A DNA stretch of 59,192 nt, from assembly GCA_021295715.1 (NCBI GenBank), contig JAGWBV010000062.1:1-59192 (forward strand), given 5' to 3'. Positions 15,803 to 24,599 of this stretch are shown here, piece after piece. Numbering within the stretch: the first letter of the stretch is position 1; each line of letters starts with the position of its first letter. This stretch comes from Candidatus Poribacteria bacterium (GTDB lineage: Bacteria; Poribacteria; WGA-4E; WGA-3G). Under the pieces are notes generated by a model. It ran no database searches, had not been told where the DNA came from, and saw nothing but the letters and a program-made list of their open reading frames with translations. The position numbers and the translations under genes were made by a program.

Positions 15803-17092
15803 ATGACGGATTTGTTAGCAGCACGCGCACAGATGGCGATGTCCCTCGCGTTTCACATTATCTTTGCTGTCATCGGTATAGCGATGCCGTTGCTGATGGT
15901 AATTGCCGAGGGGTTCTGGCTCAGAACGCGAGAAGAGGTCTACCTGACGCTTGCGAAGCGGTGGGCAAAGGGTACTGCGATTATGTTCGCTGTTGGAGCA
16001 GTCTCTGGCACCGTTTTGTCTTTCGAGCTTGGTTTGTTGTGGCCCAATTTCATGGCTTACGCCGGTCCGATTATCGGCATGCCGTTCTCGTTGGAGGGAT
16101 TTGCATTTTTCCTTGAAGCAATCTTCTTGGGGCTTTATCTCTACGGTTGGGACCGTATCCCAAAATATGCACACTGGTTTGCCGGTGTGATGGTGCTACT
16201 CGGTGGCACCTTGTCCGGTATCTTCGTTGTCACCGCGAACGCATGGATGAACACGCCTACCGGATTTTCGGTTGTCAATGGTGAGGTAACGAATGTCGAT
16301 CCGATTGCGGCAATGTTGAATCCTTCGTCATTCAGCCAAGCACTTCACATGACCATCGCTGCCTTTCTGGCGGTTGGGTTCGCTGTGGCTGGCATCCACG
16401 CCCATTTTCTGCAGCGCGATCCTGACAACCTTTTCCATCGCCGAGCGTTCGCTATTGCCTTGAGTGTTGGCGGTGTATTCGCACTTCTCCAACCGATTTC
16501 GGGTGACATCAGTGCCAAGAAACTTGCGAAATACCAACCTGTCAAACTCGCGGCGATGGAAGCGCAGTGGGAAACCGAACGCGGCGCGCCCTTACGCATC
16601 GGGGGTATTCCGAACGAAGACACTGAAGAAACTCGGTATGCCATTGAAATCCCAAAGGCACTCAGTTTTCTTGCGCATTCCGACTTCAATGCTGAGATTA
16701 TGGGACTCAAAGCAGTGCCACGCGAAGATCGTCCGCCAGTGGCAATCGTCCATTTTGCATTTCAGATTATGGTTGCGTGTGGAATCGTTCTGATTATCGT
16801 TGGTGTTCTCGGTGGCTGGCTCGCGTGGAAACACAAAAGCCTGCCGGACCAACGCTGGTATCTGCGGTTGGTCACGCTCTGCACACCGCTTGGATTTATT
16901 GCGATCGAAGCCGGATGGACGGTCACGGAAGTCGGGCGACAACCGTGGATTATCTATAATTACATGCGCACAGCAGAGGCGGTAACCCCAATGCCGAACC
17001 TTGTTGTGCCTTTTATCGCTTTTACAGTACTTTACATTTTCCTCTCAATTATTGTTGTTATCCTATTACGTCGTCAGATATTTTTAAACTAA
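15803..17092 (+). CDS. cydA: Cytochrome bd oxidase subunit I
   Basis: A 429-residue membrane subunit of the quinol-oxidising bd oxidase. Haem ligand positions can be matched to E. coli CydA: His18 (MSLAFHIIFAVIG) for b595, Glu in FAFFLEAIFLGLYLYGWDR, His in FSQALHMTIAAFLAVGF for b558, and the GRQPWII motif near the C-terminus. The Q-loop is short, as in the CioA-like type. The start is ATG 15803 with GGAGG 10 bases upstream; the upstream part of the frame has no such site. cydB follows after 53 bases. The pair provides a stand-alone quinol oxidase, besides the aa3-type oxidase at the end of the window. Confidence 0.93.
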   Translation: MTDLLAARAQMAMSLAFHIIFAVIGIAMPLLMVIAEGFWLRTREEVYLTLAKRWAKGTAIMFAVGAVSGTVLSFELGLLWPNFMAYAGPIIGMPFSLEGFAFFLEAIFLGLYLYGWDRIPKYAHWFAGVMVLLGGTLSGIFVVTANAWMNTPTGFSVVNGEVTNVDPIAAMLNPSSFSQALHMTIAAFLAVGFAVAGIHAHFLQRDPDNLFHRRAFAIALSVGGVFALLQPISGDISAKKLAKYQPVKLAAMEAQWETERGAPLRIGGIPNEDTEETRYAIEIPKALSFLAHSDFNAEIMGLKAVPREDRPPVAIVHFAFQIMVACGIVLIIVGVLGGWLAWKHKSLPDQRWYLRLVTLCTPLGFIAIEAGWTVTEVGRQPWIIYNYMRTAEAVTPMPNLVVPFIAFTVLYIFLSIIVVILLRRQIFLN

Positions 17093-17111
17093 CGCTAAGC
17101 GTTAAATAATG

Positions 17112-17145
17112 TGTTACTGATAGTTGACAGCCGATAGTCAGTACT
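17112..17145. repeat. R3 fragment between cydA and cydB
   Basis: TACTGATAGTTGACAGCCGA followed by TAGTCAGTACT: an R3-type arm placed exactly before the cydB ATG and replacing any visible Shine-Dalgarno sequence. Confidence 0.4.
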
Positions 17146-18162
17146 ATGTTAACTCTTGAATTTTGCATCGCATGCGTGATGCTTATCTCCCTGATTATCT
17201 ATATGCTGACGGGTGGTGCTGACTTTGGCGGTGGCATCTGGGACCTATTTGCGACAGGTCGCCGTGCGAAGGCGCAACGGTCGCTTATCGCACAGGCTAT
17301 TGCACCGATCTGGGAAGCAAACCACGTCTGGTTGATTGTGATTGTCGTTCTGCTTTTCGTGGCGTTCCCTGTCGCATTCGCAGCAATTAGCACGGCTTTG
17401 CATATTCCGCTGACGTTAATGCTTATCGGTATTGTGCTTCGCGGCACGGCGTTTGTGTTTCGCACCTATGATGTTCAATCGGATACAACACATCGCCGTT
17501 GGAGTCGGGTATTTGCCGTTGCGAGTGTCATCACTCCTGTGATGTTAGGGGTTACGTTAGGCGCGGTTGCGTCCGGCACGATTCACGTTGATGTGGAAAG
17601 TGGACAGGTAGAGACCGATTTCATCTCGGCGTGGTTTGCGCCCTTCCCCTTTGCGATCGGTTTTTTCGCCTTGACGCTGTGTGCTTTGCTTGCATCGGTG
17701 TATCTCACCCTTGAGACCGAAGATCCGGCGTTACGGGAAGATTTTCGGCGACGCGCCCTCATCGCGGCAGTGAGTGTTGGCGCGATGGCCGGACTAAGTT
17801 TTCTCTTATCTGCTGACGGAGCACCCGCCATTCGACGTGGACTCGGTAGCGCGCCATGGTCAATCCCTTTTCAAATTTTGACGGGCGCGGTTGCATTGTG
17901 GGCGATCTGGACAATTTGGAAACGTCAATTTCGACGTGCGTGTATCCTCGTTCCGATACAGGTTACACTCATCGTTTCCGGTTGGGGATTGGCACAGTAT
18001 CCGTATCTCGTCACGCCGGACTTAACCTTTTCAAATACAGCCGCTCCGGATGCCGTGCTGCGTCCATTGCTGATTGTGCTGGTTGCAGGTGGGGTCTTGT
18101 TGGTGCCTGCGTTCTGGTATCTCTACGCCGTATTTAAGGGCACTACGCGGAAGACAACATGA
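17146..18162 (+). CDS. cydB: Cytochrome bd oxidase subunit II
   Basis: A 338-residue membrane protein with about nine spans. The conserved N-terminus has LTGGADFGGGIWDLFATGRR, followed by PIWEANHVWLIVIVVLLFVAFP; both are landmarks of CydB/CioB. It pairs with CydA in the bd-type quinol oxidase. No ribosome binding site is evident because an R3 fragment abuts the ATG; coupling to cydA over 53 bases is unlikely, so initiation efficiency is uncertain. Confidence 0.93.
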   Translation: MLTLEFCIACVMLISLIIYMLTGGADFGGGIWDLFATGRRAKAQRSLIAQAIAPIWEANHVWLIVIVVLLFVAFPVAFAAISTALHIPLTLMLIGIVLRGTAFVFRTYDVQSDTTHRRWSRVFAVASVITPVMLGVTLGAVASGTIHVDVESGQVETDFISAWFAPFPFAIGFFALTLCALLASVYLTLETEDPALREDFRRRALIAAVSVGAMAGLSFLLSADGAPAIRRGLGSAPWSIPFQILTGAVALWAIWTIWKRQFRRACILVPIQVTLIVSGWGLAQYPYLVTPDLTFSNTAAPDAVLRPLLIVLVAGGVLLVPAFWYLYAVFKGTTRKTT

Positions 18163-18260
18163 GGGCAACGCAGGTTGATACCTCTCCAAAAACCTAAGAT
18201 CAGTAGTAGATTCATGCAAAGGGACTCTGGTTCATCTCCTCTCTTGCGAAAGGAGAGCTT

Positions 18261-18701
18261 ATGCACAATACAATCATTTATAGGTACTGGCAACCCGGCG
18301 ATGATGACGCGATCTTGGCGTTTCGACCGAATATCAACGAAAATTGGTTCCGGCATAAGTTTGACGATGAGGACCTTGAACCTGAAGGGATTCGTTTGGC
18401 ATTTCTCGGTGAAAGACTTGTTGGACATGTAATGGGTGAACGCACGACACTCTGTATAGAAGGAAAGGTCCAGAAATTCGGAGAGGTTACGGATGTCTTT
18501 GTTGCTCCAGACATGCGCCGACAAGGTATTGCAACCCGCCTGATGCAAGAGGGGCACGCCTACTTTGAAAGGAAAGGTTATCGCGGAAGTATCCTTGACC
18601 CAGATACGGAGGCCTCTCGTCAGTTATATCAAAAACTCGGATATCAGGAGGTTACCGGAAGCGACTTACTTTTCCTTGACTTCTCCCTTATTTCCTGCTA
18701 A
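18261..18701 (+). CDS. GNAT-family N-acetyltransferase
   Basis: A 146-residue acetyltransferase. The acetyl-CoA binding motif A is clear: VTDVFVAPDMRRQGIATRLM (Q/RxxGxG/A type), followed by the C-terminal DPDTEASRQLYQKLGYQEV segment. AAAGGAGAG precedes the ATG. The acceptor is unknown. It follows cydB by about 100 bases but carries its own strong ribosome binding site. Confidence 0.85.
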   Translation: MHNTIIYRYWQPGDDDAILAFRPNINENWFRHKFDDEDLEPEGIRLAFLGERLVGHVMGERTTLCIEGKVQKFGEVTDVFVAPDMRRQGIATRLMQEGHAYFERKGYRGSILDPDTEASRQLYQKLGYQEVTGSDLLFLDFSLISC

Positions 18702-18778
18702 ACTTAAAGCAATTATGGGATGTTCGTTATTGCCTATATAACTCAGGTTGCCATCTTTGTAGCATAACCTGTTAGGTT

Positions 18779-20881
18779 GTGCCTTTAAGCGCGCAGACTC
18801 TCACTGCGAAGCAAGTCTACGCTACTAAATCCACGCAGATTTCGATCGATGCATTGAAACAACACTCAAAAAATTATATCTTTCTTACAGTTTCGGTGCT
18901 GTTGTGCCTCTTTATCTTAGCCGAGGTCAACTATCCGCAGCTGACACCGCAATCAGAGTTAGCACTCTTTGCGATGCTGGGGTTAATAGTGGTATTTCTG
19001 AGATACCCTGTTCATCCACGTTTTGCGAACAATCGTGCTTTCCGGCTTTTGGATGTGGTGTTAATAGGCAGTGTGATTGTCTGTTTCGGCTACGTTCTGG
19101 GTCAGACAGAACCGATTTTTCAGGCGTTCTGGTTAGACGGCAAGTCCCTCGGGGACCGGGCGGGAGCAGAATTGACACTGGATTACATCATCGGCGGGCT
19201 CGGACTTCTCTTAATCTTAGAGGCGACCCGCCGTTCTATTGGGATAACGCTTCCACTCCTCTCTCTCGCATTTCTTCTCTATGCCGGCTTTGGACAGTTT
19301 ATGCCGGATTGGCTGTTCCCGCATCGCGGATACTCTGTGCAGCGCATCGTCAGCCAGACATTTTTACACAGTCAAGGCGCGTTTGGCATCGCACTTCGGG
19401 TGATGTTCACCTATGTTTTTCTGTTTGTGTTGTTTGGTGCATTGTTGGAGCGAACAGGAGCAATTAATTATGTCTTGGATTTGGCAAGACGCGTATTCGG
19501 TTCGAGTACGGGGGCACCAGCGAAGGTCGCTGTCCTGAGTAGCGGCATGATGGGATCACTATCGGGTTCGGCTGTAGCGAACACGGCAACGACCGGCACA
19601 TTCACGATTCCGTTGATGCAGCGCGCTGGGTTTCAACCCGCGATAGCAGGCGGAATTGAAGCCGCGGCGAGTTCTGGGGGCGCGTTGGTTCCGCCTATTA
19701 TGGGTGCAGCGGCGTATATGATGCTGGAAATCGTAGAGCCTGCTGTTACGTATCTGGAGATTATTAAGGCGGCACTCCTCCCAGCGGTTCTTTACTATAC
19801 CGGAATGCTGTGTATGGTACACTTCGCCGCGAAAAGTCGTAGGTATGCGCCGGGTGCAGTTCACAGTTCTGAAGAAGCGTTTTCGGGGTTGGAAACCACT
19901 CCTACGCAGGAAGAGAAGCACGGGAAATTTCTGACACTACAAGGGGGTATCTTTCTCGCTGCGTTTATTACGCTCATCGGGGTGCTGCTGATGGGGGCTA
20001 CGGCGTTCCGCGCAGTGAGTTGGAGCCTGTTGATAGTTACCGCGATAAGCCTATTGGATTTCTTAGTCCGCCGGATTCGTGGACAGGACGCTGTCGCTGA
20101 AACTGGCGTTTCGGATTTATTGAAAGGGGTAAACTTCTTAATATCGCCGTGTGAGCGAGCAGCGCAGAGCGGTGTGTCGTTGATTGCGGCTGCAGCATGC
20201 GTTGGTATCATCTTAGGTGTGGTGACGCTAACGGGTATCGGTGGCAAGTTGCCGTCGGTCCTCTTGCCGCTTGCATCTACAAACCTGATGTTGGCACTGT
20301 TCTTTCTCATGATTTCAACGATTATTCTGGGAATGGGGTTGCCTTCATCGGTCTGTTATCTGCTCATGGCGATCTTAGTGGGTCCCGTGCTTCTGGACTT
20401 GGGAGTCGTGCCACTTGCGGCGCACTTTTTCATTTTCTATTTCGGGATGATGTCGATGGTGACCCCACCTGTCGCATTAGCGGCGTATGCAGCATCTGCC
20501 ATCGCGGGTTCAGGAATCATGGCGACGGGGTTCGCGGCGTTCAGGTTCGCGCTCGTCGGTTTCGCGCTGCCTTACGCCTTTGTTTTGAGACCCGCACTGC
20601 TCTGGCTCAGTGAGAGTGGTGGGACACCAGATGTATGGACGGTTTTCGTGAATTTTTCGCTGACACTCATCGGGACAGTTATCTTGGCAACTGCTATCGC
20701 GGGTTATATTTTTAACAAATTATCAGTTTGGGCGCGCTGCGTCCTATTTGTTTCGGCATTCATTCTCTTTTTTGCGCCGACGGGTATGCAATTTGTATGG
20801 ATCCATGCGATTGTAGTACTTGCGAGTGTTGCCATTTTCTACTTTAATAGCCGTCAGCCATCAGCGGTCAGCAGTCAGTAG
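18779..20881 (+). CDS. Fused TRAP transporter permease (DctQM type)
   Basis: A 700-residue membrane protein: about four spans of small-subunit type at the N-terminus, then a large DctM-like domain. Landmarks are SSGMMGSLSGSAVANTATTGTFTIPLM, EAAASSGGALVPPIMGAAAYMM and the later GMGLPSSVCYLL and MMSMVTPPVALAAYAAS. These are typical of fused TRAP permeases working with TAXI-type binding proteins; none is encoded nearby. The start GTG 18779 is the longest option and lacks a convincing ribosome binding site. The last ten residues (SRQPSAVSSQ) and the TAG stop are encoded by an R3 repeat, so the original C-terminus was probably changed by insertion. Confidence 0.85.
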   Translation: MPLSAQTLTAKQVYATKSTQISIDALKQHSKNYIFLTVSVLLCLFILAEVNYPQLTPQSELALFAMLGLIVVFLRYPVHPRFANNRAFRLLDVVLIGSVIVCFGYVLGQTEPIFQAFWLDGKSLGDRAGAELTLDYIIGGLGLLLILEATRRSIGITLPLLSLAFLLYAGFGQFMPDWLFPHRGYSVQRIVSQTFLHSQGAFGIALRVMFTYVFLFVLFGALLERTGAINYVLDLARRVFGSSTGAPAKVAVLSSGMMGSLSGSAVANTATTGTFTIPLMQRAGFQPAIAGGIEAAASSGGALVPPIMGAAAYMMLEIVEPAVTYLEIIKAALLPAVLYYTGMLCMVHFAAKSRRYAPGAVHSSEEAFSGLETTPTQEEKHGKFLTLQGGIFLAAFITLIGVLLMGATAFRAVSWSLLIVTAISLLDFLVRRIRGQDAVAETGVSDLLKGVNFLISPCERAAQSGVSLIAAAACVGIILGVVTLTGIGGKLPSVLLPLASTNLMLALFFLMISTIILGMGLPSSVCYLLMAILVGPVLLDLGVVPLAAHFFIFYFGMMSMVTPPVALAAYAASAIAGSGIMATGFAAFRFALVGFALPYAFVLRPALLWLSESGGTPDVWTVFVNFSLTLIGTVILATAIAGYIFNKLSVWARCVLFVSAFILFFAPTGMQFVWIHAIVVLASVAIFYFNSRQPSAVSSQ

Positions 20882-20882
20882 G
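20848..20882. repeat. R3 repeat forming the 3' end of the TRAP gene
   Basis: AATAGCCGTCAGCCATCAGC followed by GGTCAGCAGTCAGTAGG: an R3 arm read in frame as the end of the permease, including its stop codon. Confidence 0.5.
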
Positions 20883-20966
20883 CGTGTGGCACACAGAGTG
20901 CCGTAATATCCAACTACTGAAAACCGATGTTTGAAAGTTGATAAACACAAAAAAGGGAGGGACATC

Positions 20967-21167
20967 GTGAAGCGTCCGATTAGATGGCTGTTATACTGTT
21001 TACTCGTGCTATTGTTCCTACTTCACAACGATTTTTGGCTCTGGGAAAACCCGCAGCTTGTTTTAGGGATACCGGTAGGGTTGCTCTATCATATAGGGTT
21101 TTGCGTTGTAGCGACGTTGCTGATGGCGGCTTTCGTTAAAGCGCAAGGAGATTGGGGGGAACGATGA
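20967..21167 (+). CDS. DUF3311-type small symporter-associated protein
   Basis: A 66-residue protein with two membrane spans and the motif HNDFWLWENPQLVLGIPVGLLYHIGF, typical of DUF3311 proteins encoded directly before SSS-type symporters. GTG 20967 is preceded by GGGAGGG, 6 bases away. Its stop overlaps the symporter start in an ATGA, indicating coupled translation and a probable two-subunit transporter. Confidence 0.75.
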   Translation: MKRPIRWLLYCLLVLLFLLHNDFWLWENPQLVLGIPVGLLYHIGFCVVATLLMAAFVKAQGDWGER

Positions 21168-22612
21168 GCCTTGCCGTCATTTTTATATACCTCGTGATGG
21201 TCTTGGTTCTCGGTGCGCTGAGCCATAAGCTTTTCCGAAATACCGGAGAAGATTATTTTGTCGCGAGTCGGACGATTAATTGGTTTATCCTATTGATGAC
21301 GCTGTTCGGCACGAACATGACGGCGTTCTCAATCCTCGGCGCGTCGGGTGAAGCCTATCATAGAGGTATCGGTGTTTTTGCGCTGATGGCTTCTTCCTCG
21401 GCGATAGTCGTGCCGTGTGTGTTCCTCTTTATTGGGACGCGTCTCTGGCGACTTGGAAAGCGGTTTGGCTACGTAACACAGGTGCAGTACTTCCGAGATC
21501 GGTGGGAGTCCGATGGTTTAGGACTGCTCCTCTTCATCGTGTTTGTATTGCTGCTTATCCCGTATCTGCTGATCGGTGTGATGGGCGGTGGGGGGACATT
21601 GGCGACACTCACGGATGGTCAAATTCCACAATGGCTCGGTGGTTTACTCATTTGTGCTGTCGTTCTTTGTTACGTTACCTACAGCGGTATGCGAGGGACT
21701 GCCTGGGTCAACACATTCCAAACACTCGTTTTCATGACCCTCGGAGGTATCACTTTTTTTGTTATCACCAGTCGGATGGGTGGGTTTTCAAATGCTATTT
21801 CTAAGGTGGACATGGGTTTACTGATGCAGGCAGAGCATATTAAGCCTTTGGAACTCTTGACGTATCTCTGTGTTCCGCTCTGTGTCGGTATGTTTCCACA
21901 TATCTTTTCGCATTTCCTAACGGCGAGAGATGTCCAAACGTTCCGGTATGCGATTATTTTGTATCCGTTGTGTATTGCGATTGTATGGATTCCGAGTGTG
22001 TTACTGGGCATACTCGGAAACGTAGATGTCCCAGGTTTGCAGGGGGCACAGGCGAACAATGTGCTGATTCAGATGATTCACATACACGCCCCTGGCGTTT
22101 TAGCCGGATTTTTAGGCGCAGGGGTCTTCGCGGCGATTATGTCATCGTTGGATTCGCAATCACTGGCTATTGGAAGTATGTTCACGCACGATATTGTAGG
22201 ACATTATCGTCAGAAGGCGTTTTCAGAGAGACAACGGGTGTGGGTAGGACGACTGTTTGTGAGCGGTGTACTTTGCGTTACCTATCTCATCTCGCTCATC
22301 GCGACACCGAGTATTTTTAGACTGGCTGTTTGGTCGTTCACCGGGTTTGCGGGTCTCTTTCCGATTGTCGTTGCAGCGTTGTTCTGGCAGTGGAGCACGA
22401 AGCACGGTGTGTTCGCCGCAATCATCAGTGTAATTTTGTTATGGCTCTATTTTTTTCTCCAAAACTGGCAGACACCAGGATATAGTGTCGGCGGTATCGG
22501 GATTATGCCTGCTGCGATTCTGGTCGCTATTTCGTCTGCCTCATTGATAATTGTTTCTTTGCTCACAAAACCTCCTAAATTACAGACGCTTGAAAAGTTT
22601 TTTGATGAATGA
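21164..22612 (+). CDS. Sodium:solute symporter (SSS family)
   Basis: A 482-residue transporter with about 13 spans and the SSS hallmarks DYFVASRTINWFILLMTLFGTNMTAFSILGASGEAY near the N-terminus and GAGVFAAIMSSLDSQSLAIGSMFTHD in the second half. Cation-coupled uptake of an organic solute is inferred from the family; the substrate is unknown. The start is ATG 21164 overlapping the DUF3311 stop, with a G-rich ribosome binding site. Confidence 0.9.
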   Translation: MSLAVIFIYLVMVLVLGALSHKLFRNTGEDYFVASRTINWFILLMTLFGTNMTAFSILGASGEAYHRGIGVFALMASSSAIVVPCVFLFIGTRLWRLGKRFGYVTQVQYFRDRWESDGLGLLLFIVFVLLLIPYLLIGVMGGGGTLATLTDGQIPQWLGGLLICAVVLCYVTYSGMRGTAWVNTFQTLVFMTLGGITFFVITSRMGGFSNAISKVDMGLLMQAEHIKPLELLTYLCVPLCVGMFPHIFSHFLTARDVQTFRYAIILYPLCIAIVWIPSVLLGILGNVDVPGLQGAQANNVLIQMIHIHAPGVLAGFLGAGVFAAIMSSLDSQSLAIGSMFTHDIVGHYRQKAFSERQRVWVGRLFVSGVLCVTYLISLIATPSIFRLAVWSFTGFAGLFPIVVAALFWQWSTKHGVFAAIISVILLWLYFFLQNWQTPGYSVGGIGIMPAAILVAISSASLIIVSLLTKPPKLQTLEKFFDE

Positions 22613-22703
22613 AGGTCTCACGAATGAGACGCGAAGACTTTGCACCACAAATGCAACTTAAAGTAGATGTAGAAAATATAACAAAAAGGATGGTAAATAA
22701 ACT

Positions 22704-23483
22704 GTGACACTGAAAAAAAATATCTCGCTTTTCCTACTGATGGCTTGCCTTTTCGCATGCGGGGAAGCCGAAGAGACCACTGAACCCGAATCTGAAAAAC
22801 CGGCAATGCTCGAATACGGCACAGTCTCTGGAGCCATCATCGATGCTGACACCGGAAATCGTATTCCTGGGTCGACTGTGACGCTACTCGGACAATCCTT
22901 TGAAACTGGCGTAGATGGCAATTACACGTTTCAAGGTGTTCTTTACGACGATGTTCATACCTTGACGGTTATCGATCCGGATTACAAACCGTATAGCCAG
23001 CCCGTTGTTCTTAAACAAGAGCGGTTGGTTATAGATATTATGTTGGCACCGCTGAAGGATCCGATGGTGGAATTACAGGGGTTTTTTGACAATTTTGCAG
23101 CCCTGCTTGAGTCGGTAGATTTGGAAAACATTGAGGCAATTGAAGCACTCTTCTCAGAAACTTACGTCGCCGCGGACGATCCAGCCACACTTTTCGGGGT
23201 GGCATCAGGAATTGTTCCTGAAAATTATGCAGATATTATTCCGGCGATGACGCAGCTTTTTGAGGAGTACGTCTCGCTTCAATTCCTTTTCCAAGATATA
23301 GAGATGGATATAACGCATGCCCGGAAAGCGGCAGCAGTCCTTCAACTCGATGTTAACGCAGAAAAAGGGGAAGAACGGGACTTAAGGGAGCTCAAAGCCA
23401 GCTGCAGATTTGAATTCCGTCGTGAAGAACGGGATTGGAAAATTGTGTATTGGCAGCTTTTTGAGTTAGATATCCGTCTTTAA
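22704..23483 (+). CDS. Lipoprotein with carboxypeptidase-regulatory-like domain
   Basis: A 259-residue exported protein. The start is GTG; the signal sequence ends at a lipobox (LFAC, Cys19), followed by an acidic linker. Residues 40-115 are a CarboxypepD_reg/beta-sandwich repeat (GTVSGAIIDADTGNRIPGSTVTL then VDGNYTFQGV). Residues 125-255 form an alpha/beta domain that looks SnoaL/NTF2-like (FEFRREERDWKIVYWQLFEL). Location is probably the inner face of the outer membrane or the cell surface. The function is unknown. The TAA stop abuts an inverted R1 end. Confidence 0.65.
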   Translation: MTLKKNISLFLLMACLFACGEAEETTEPESEKPAMLEYGTVSGAIIDADTGNRIPGSTVTLLGQSFETGVDGNYTFQGVLYDDVHTLTVIDPDYKPYSQPVVLKQERLVIDIMLAPLKDPMVELQGFFDNFAALLESVDLENIEAIEALFSETYVAADDPATLFGVASGIVPENYADIIPAMTQLFEEYVSLQFLFQDIEMDITHARKAAAVLQLDVNAEKGEERDLRELKASCRFEFRREERDWKIVYWQLFELDIRL

Positions 23484-23575
23484 TTTTACCTTGGGGGTAA
23501 GTATCGGTTACTTGTATTTTAACCGTTGCTGTGTTCGAGTTGAAGAAACACCCCAGCAAATACGCAGAAATACCC
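23482..23575 (-). repeat. R1 repeat, inverted, at the lipoprotein gene end
   Basis: Reverse complement of the R1 right module (CAAGGTAAAATTA) abuts the TAA stop. Further on, at 23542-23573, is the reverse complement of the R1 middle module (GTGTTTTTGCTTGGGTATTT). It fills the spacer between two convergent genes. Confidence 0.6.
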
Positions 23576-23637
23576 AAGCAAAAACACCCTGCGCCGTTGT
23601 GGCAGGCTTGGTTTTTGATGCTATACCCTACATATCC

Positions 23638-24558
23638 TTATTGATTAAAAAACAAAAAATTTGCGAGGGCGGCAAATTCTGTGATGTGCAACGTTTCAGC
23701 ACGCCGCTCTGGAGCAATGCCGAGTTCTTCAAAAGCAGTCCCTAATACCTCCGCCGATGTCAGTCTACTCCTAACTAACGTGTTTTTTAGCATCTTCCGC
23801 CGCGTCCGAAACGCTGTTCGGACGACTTTAAAGAAGAATTCCTCATTTTCAACCGTAACCTTTGGGTTTTCGCGCATTGTCAATTTTAGGAGTGCCGAAT
23901 CCACTTTCGGTGCCGGATAAAAGCTTTCTGGCGGCAGCGTGGCGATGAGGGTCGCGTCGGTCCTATAAGCGACACCGATTGTCAAGGCACCGTAGTCCTT
24001 TCCTCCCGGTTCAGCAACAATCCTTTCTGCGACTTCCTTTTGCATCATCAAGACGCAACTGTGAATCTGTTTGTAATGATCGAGCAGTTTCCACAAGATT
24101 GGGGTCGTAATGCTATAAGGCAGGTTCGCTATAACTTTGTAAGTGAACGATGGACTGGCGGGTTCAAATAATCGGTGGAGTTCCAGTTTGAGGATGTCGG
24201 CGTTAAGGAGTTGAACACGCGAATCTGTTGATTTTTGTATAGCAAGTTTTGGCTTGCAAGCTACACCACTTTCAACAGCAAGTTTTGGCTTGCAAGCTAC
24301 GCCAAAACGCGCTGCTAACGCCTCGTATAACAATTCATCTACTTCAACAGCGATTACACGGTTGGCACGTCGCACCAAAACGTCCGTGAGGCACCCTAAA
24401 CCGGCACCGATTTCTATGACTGTGTCGGTCTCCGTGAGTTCTCCGGCTTCGAGAATAATTTCGAGGGCTTCTGGGTTAACGAGGAAGTTTTGTCCTAATT
24501 GTTTTTTGGGACGGGTGTGATTTAGGGCAAAAAAGTCGCGAACCTGTTGATAGTTCAT
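23638..24558 (-). CDS. rsmA: 16S rRNA A1518/A1519 dimethyltransferase, with in-frame insert
   Basis: A 306-residue KsgA/RsmA that dimethylates two adenosines near the 3' end of 16S rRNA. Motifs: KKQLGQNFLVNPEAL, SAM-binding VIEIGAGLGCLTDVL, acidic VIAVEVDELLYEAL, LLNADILKLEL, and the catalytic NLPYSITTPI. Between the acidic motif and the NADIL motif, residues about 86-109 are an insert that holds GVACKPKLA twice. It is encoded by a tandem palindromic repeat (24232-24303). The protein is longer than the ~270-285 usual for the family, in keeping with an insert. It is the last gene of the gmk-uma2-coaBC-rsmA run. Confidence 0.92.
   Translation of the reverse strand: MNYQQVRDFFALNHTRPKKQLGQNFLVNPEALEIILEAGELTETDTVIEIGAGLGCLTDVLVRRANRVIAVEVDELLYEALAARFGVACKPKLAVESGVACKPKLAIQKSTDSRVQLLNADILKLELHRLFEPASPSFTYKVIANLPYSITTPILWKLLDHYKQIHSCVLMMQKEVAERIVAEPGGKDYGALTIGVAYRTDATLIATLPPESFYPAPKVDSALLKLTMRENPKVTVENEEFFFKVVRTAFRTRRKMLKNTLVRSRLTSAEVLGTAFEELGIAPERRAETLHITEFAALANFLFFNQ
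24232..24303 (-). repeat. Tandem palindromic repeat inside rsmA
   Basis: Two 24-base units containing GCTTGCAAGC, separated by 12 bases, are read in frame as GVACKPKLAVES and GVACKPKLAIQK. Units at 24242-24265 and 24278-24301 are identical over 24 bases. Confidence 0.75.
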
Positions 24559-24599
24559 CTTGTTGGCGGAAACCTTGTCATCCGGATTTCCTGAATAGT

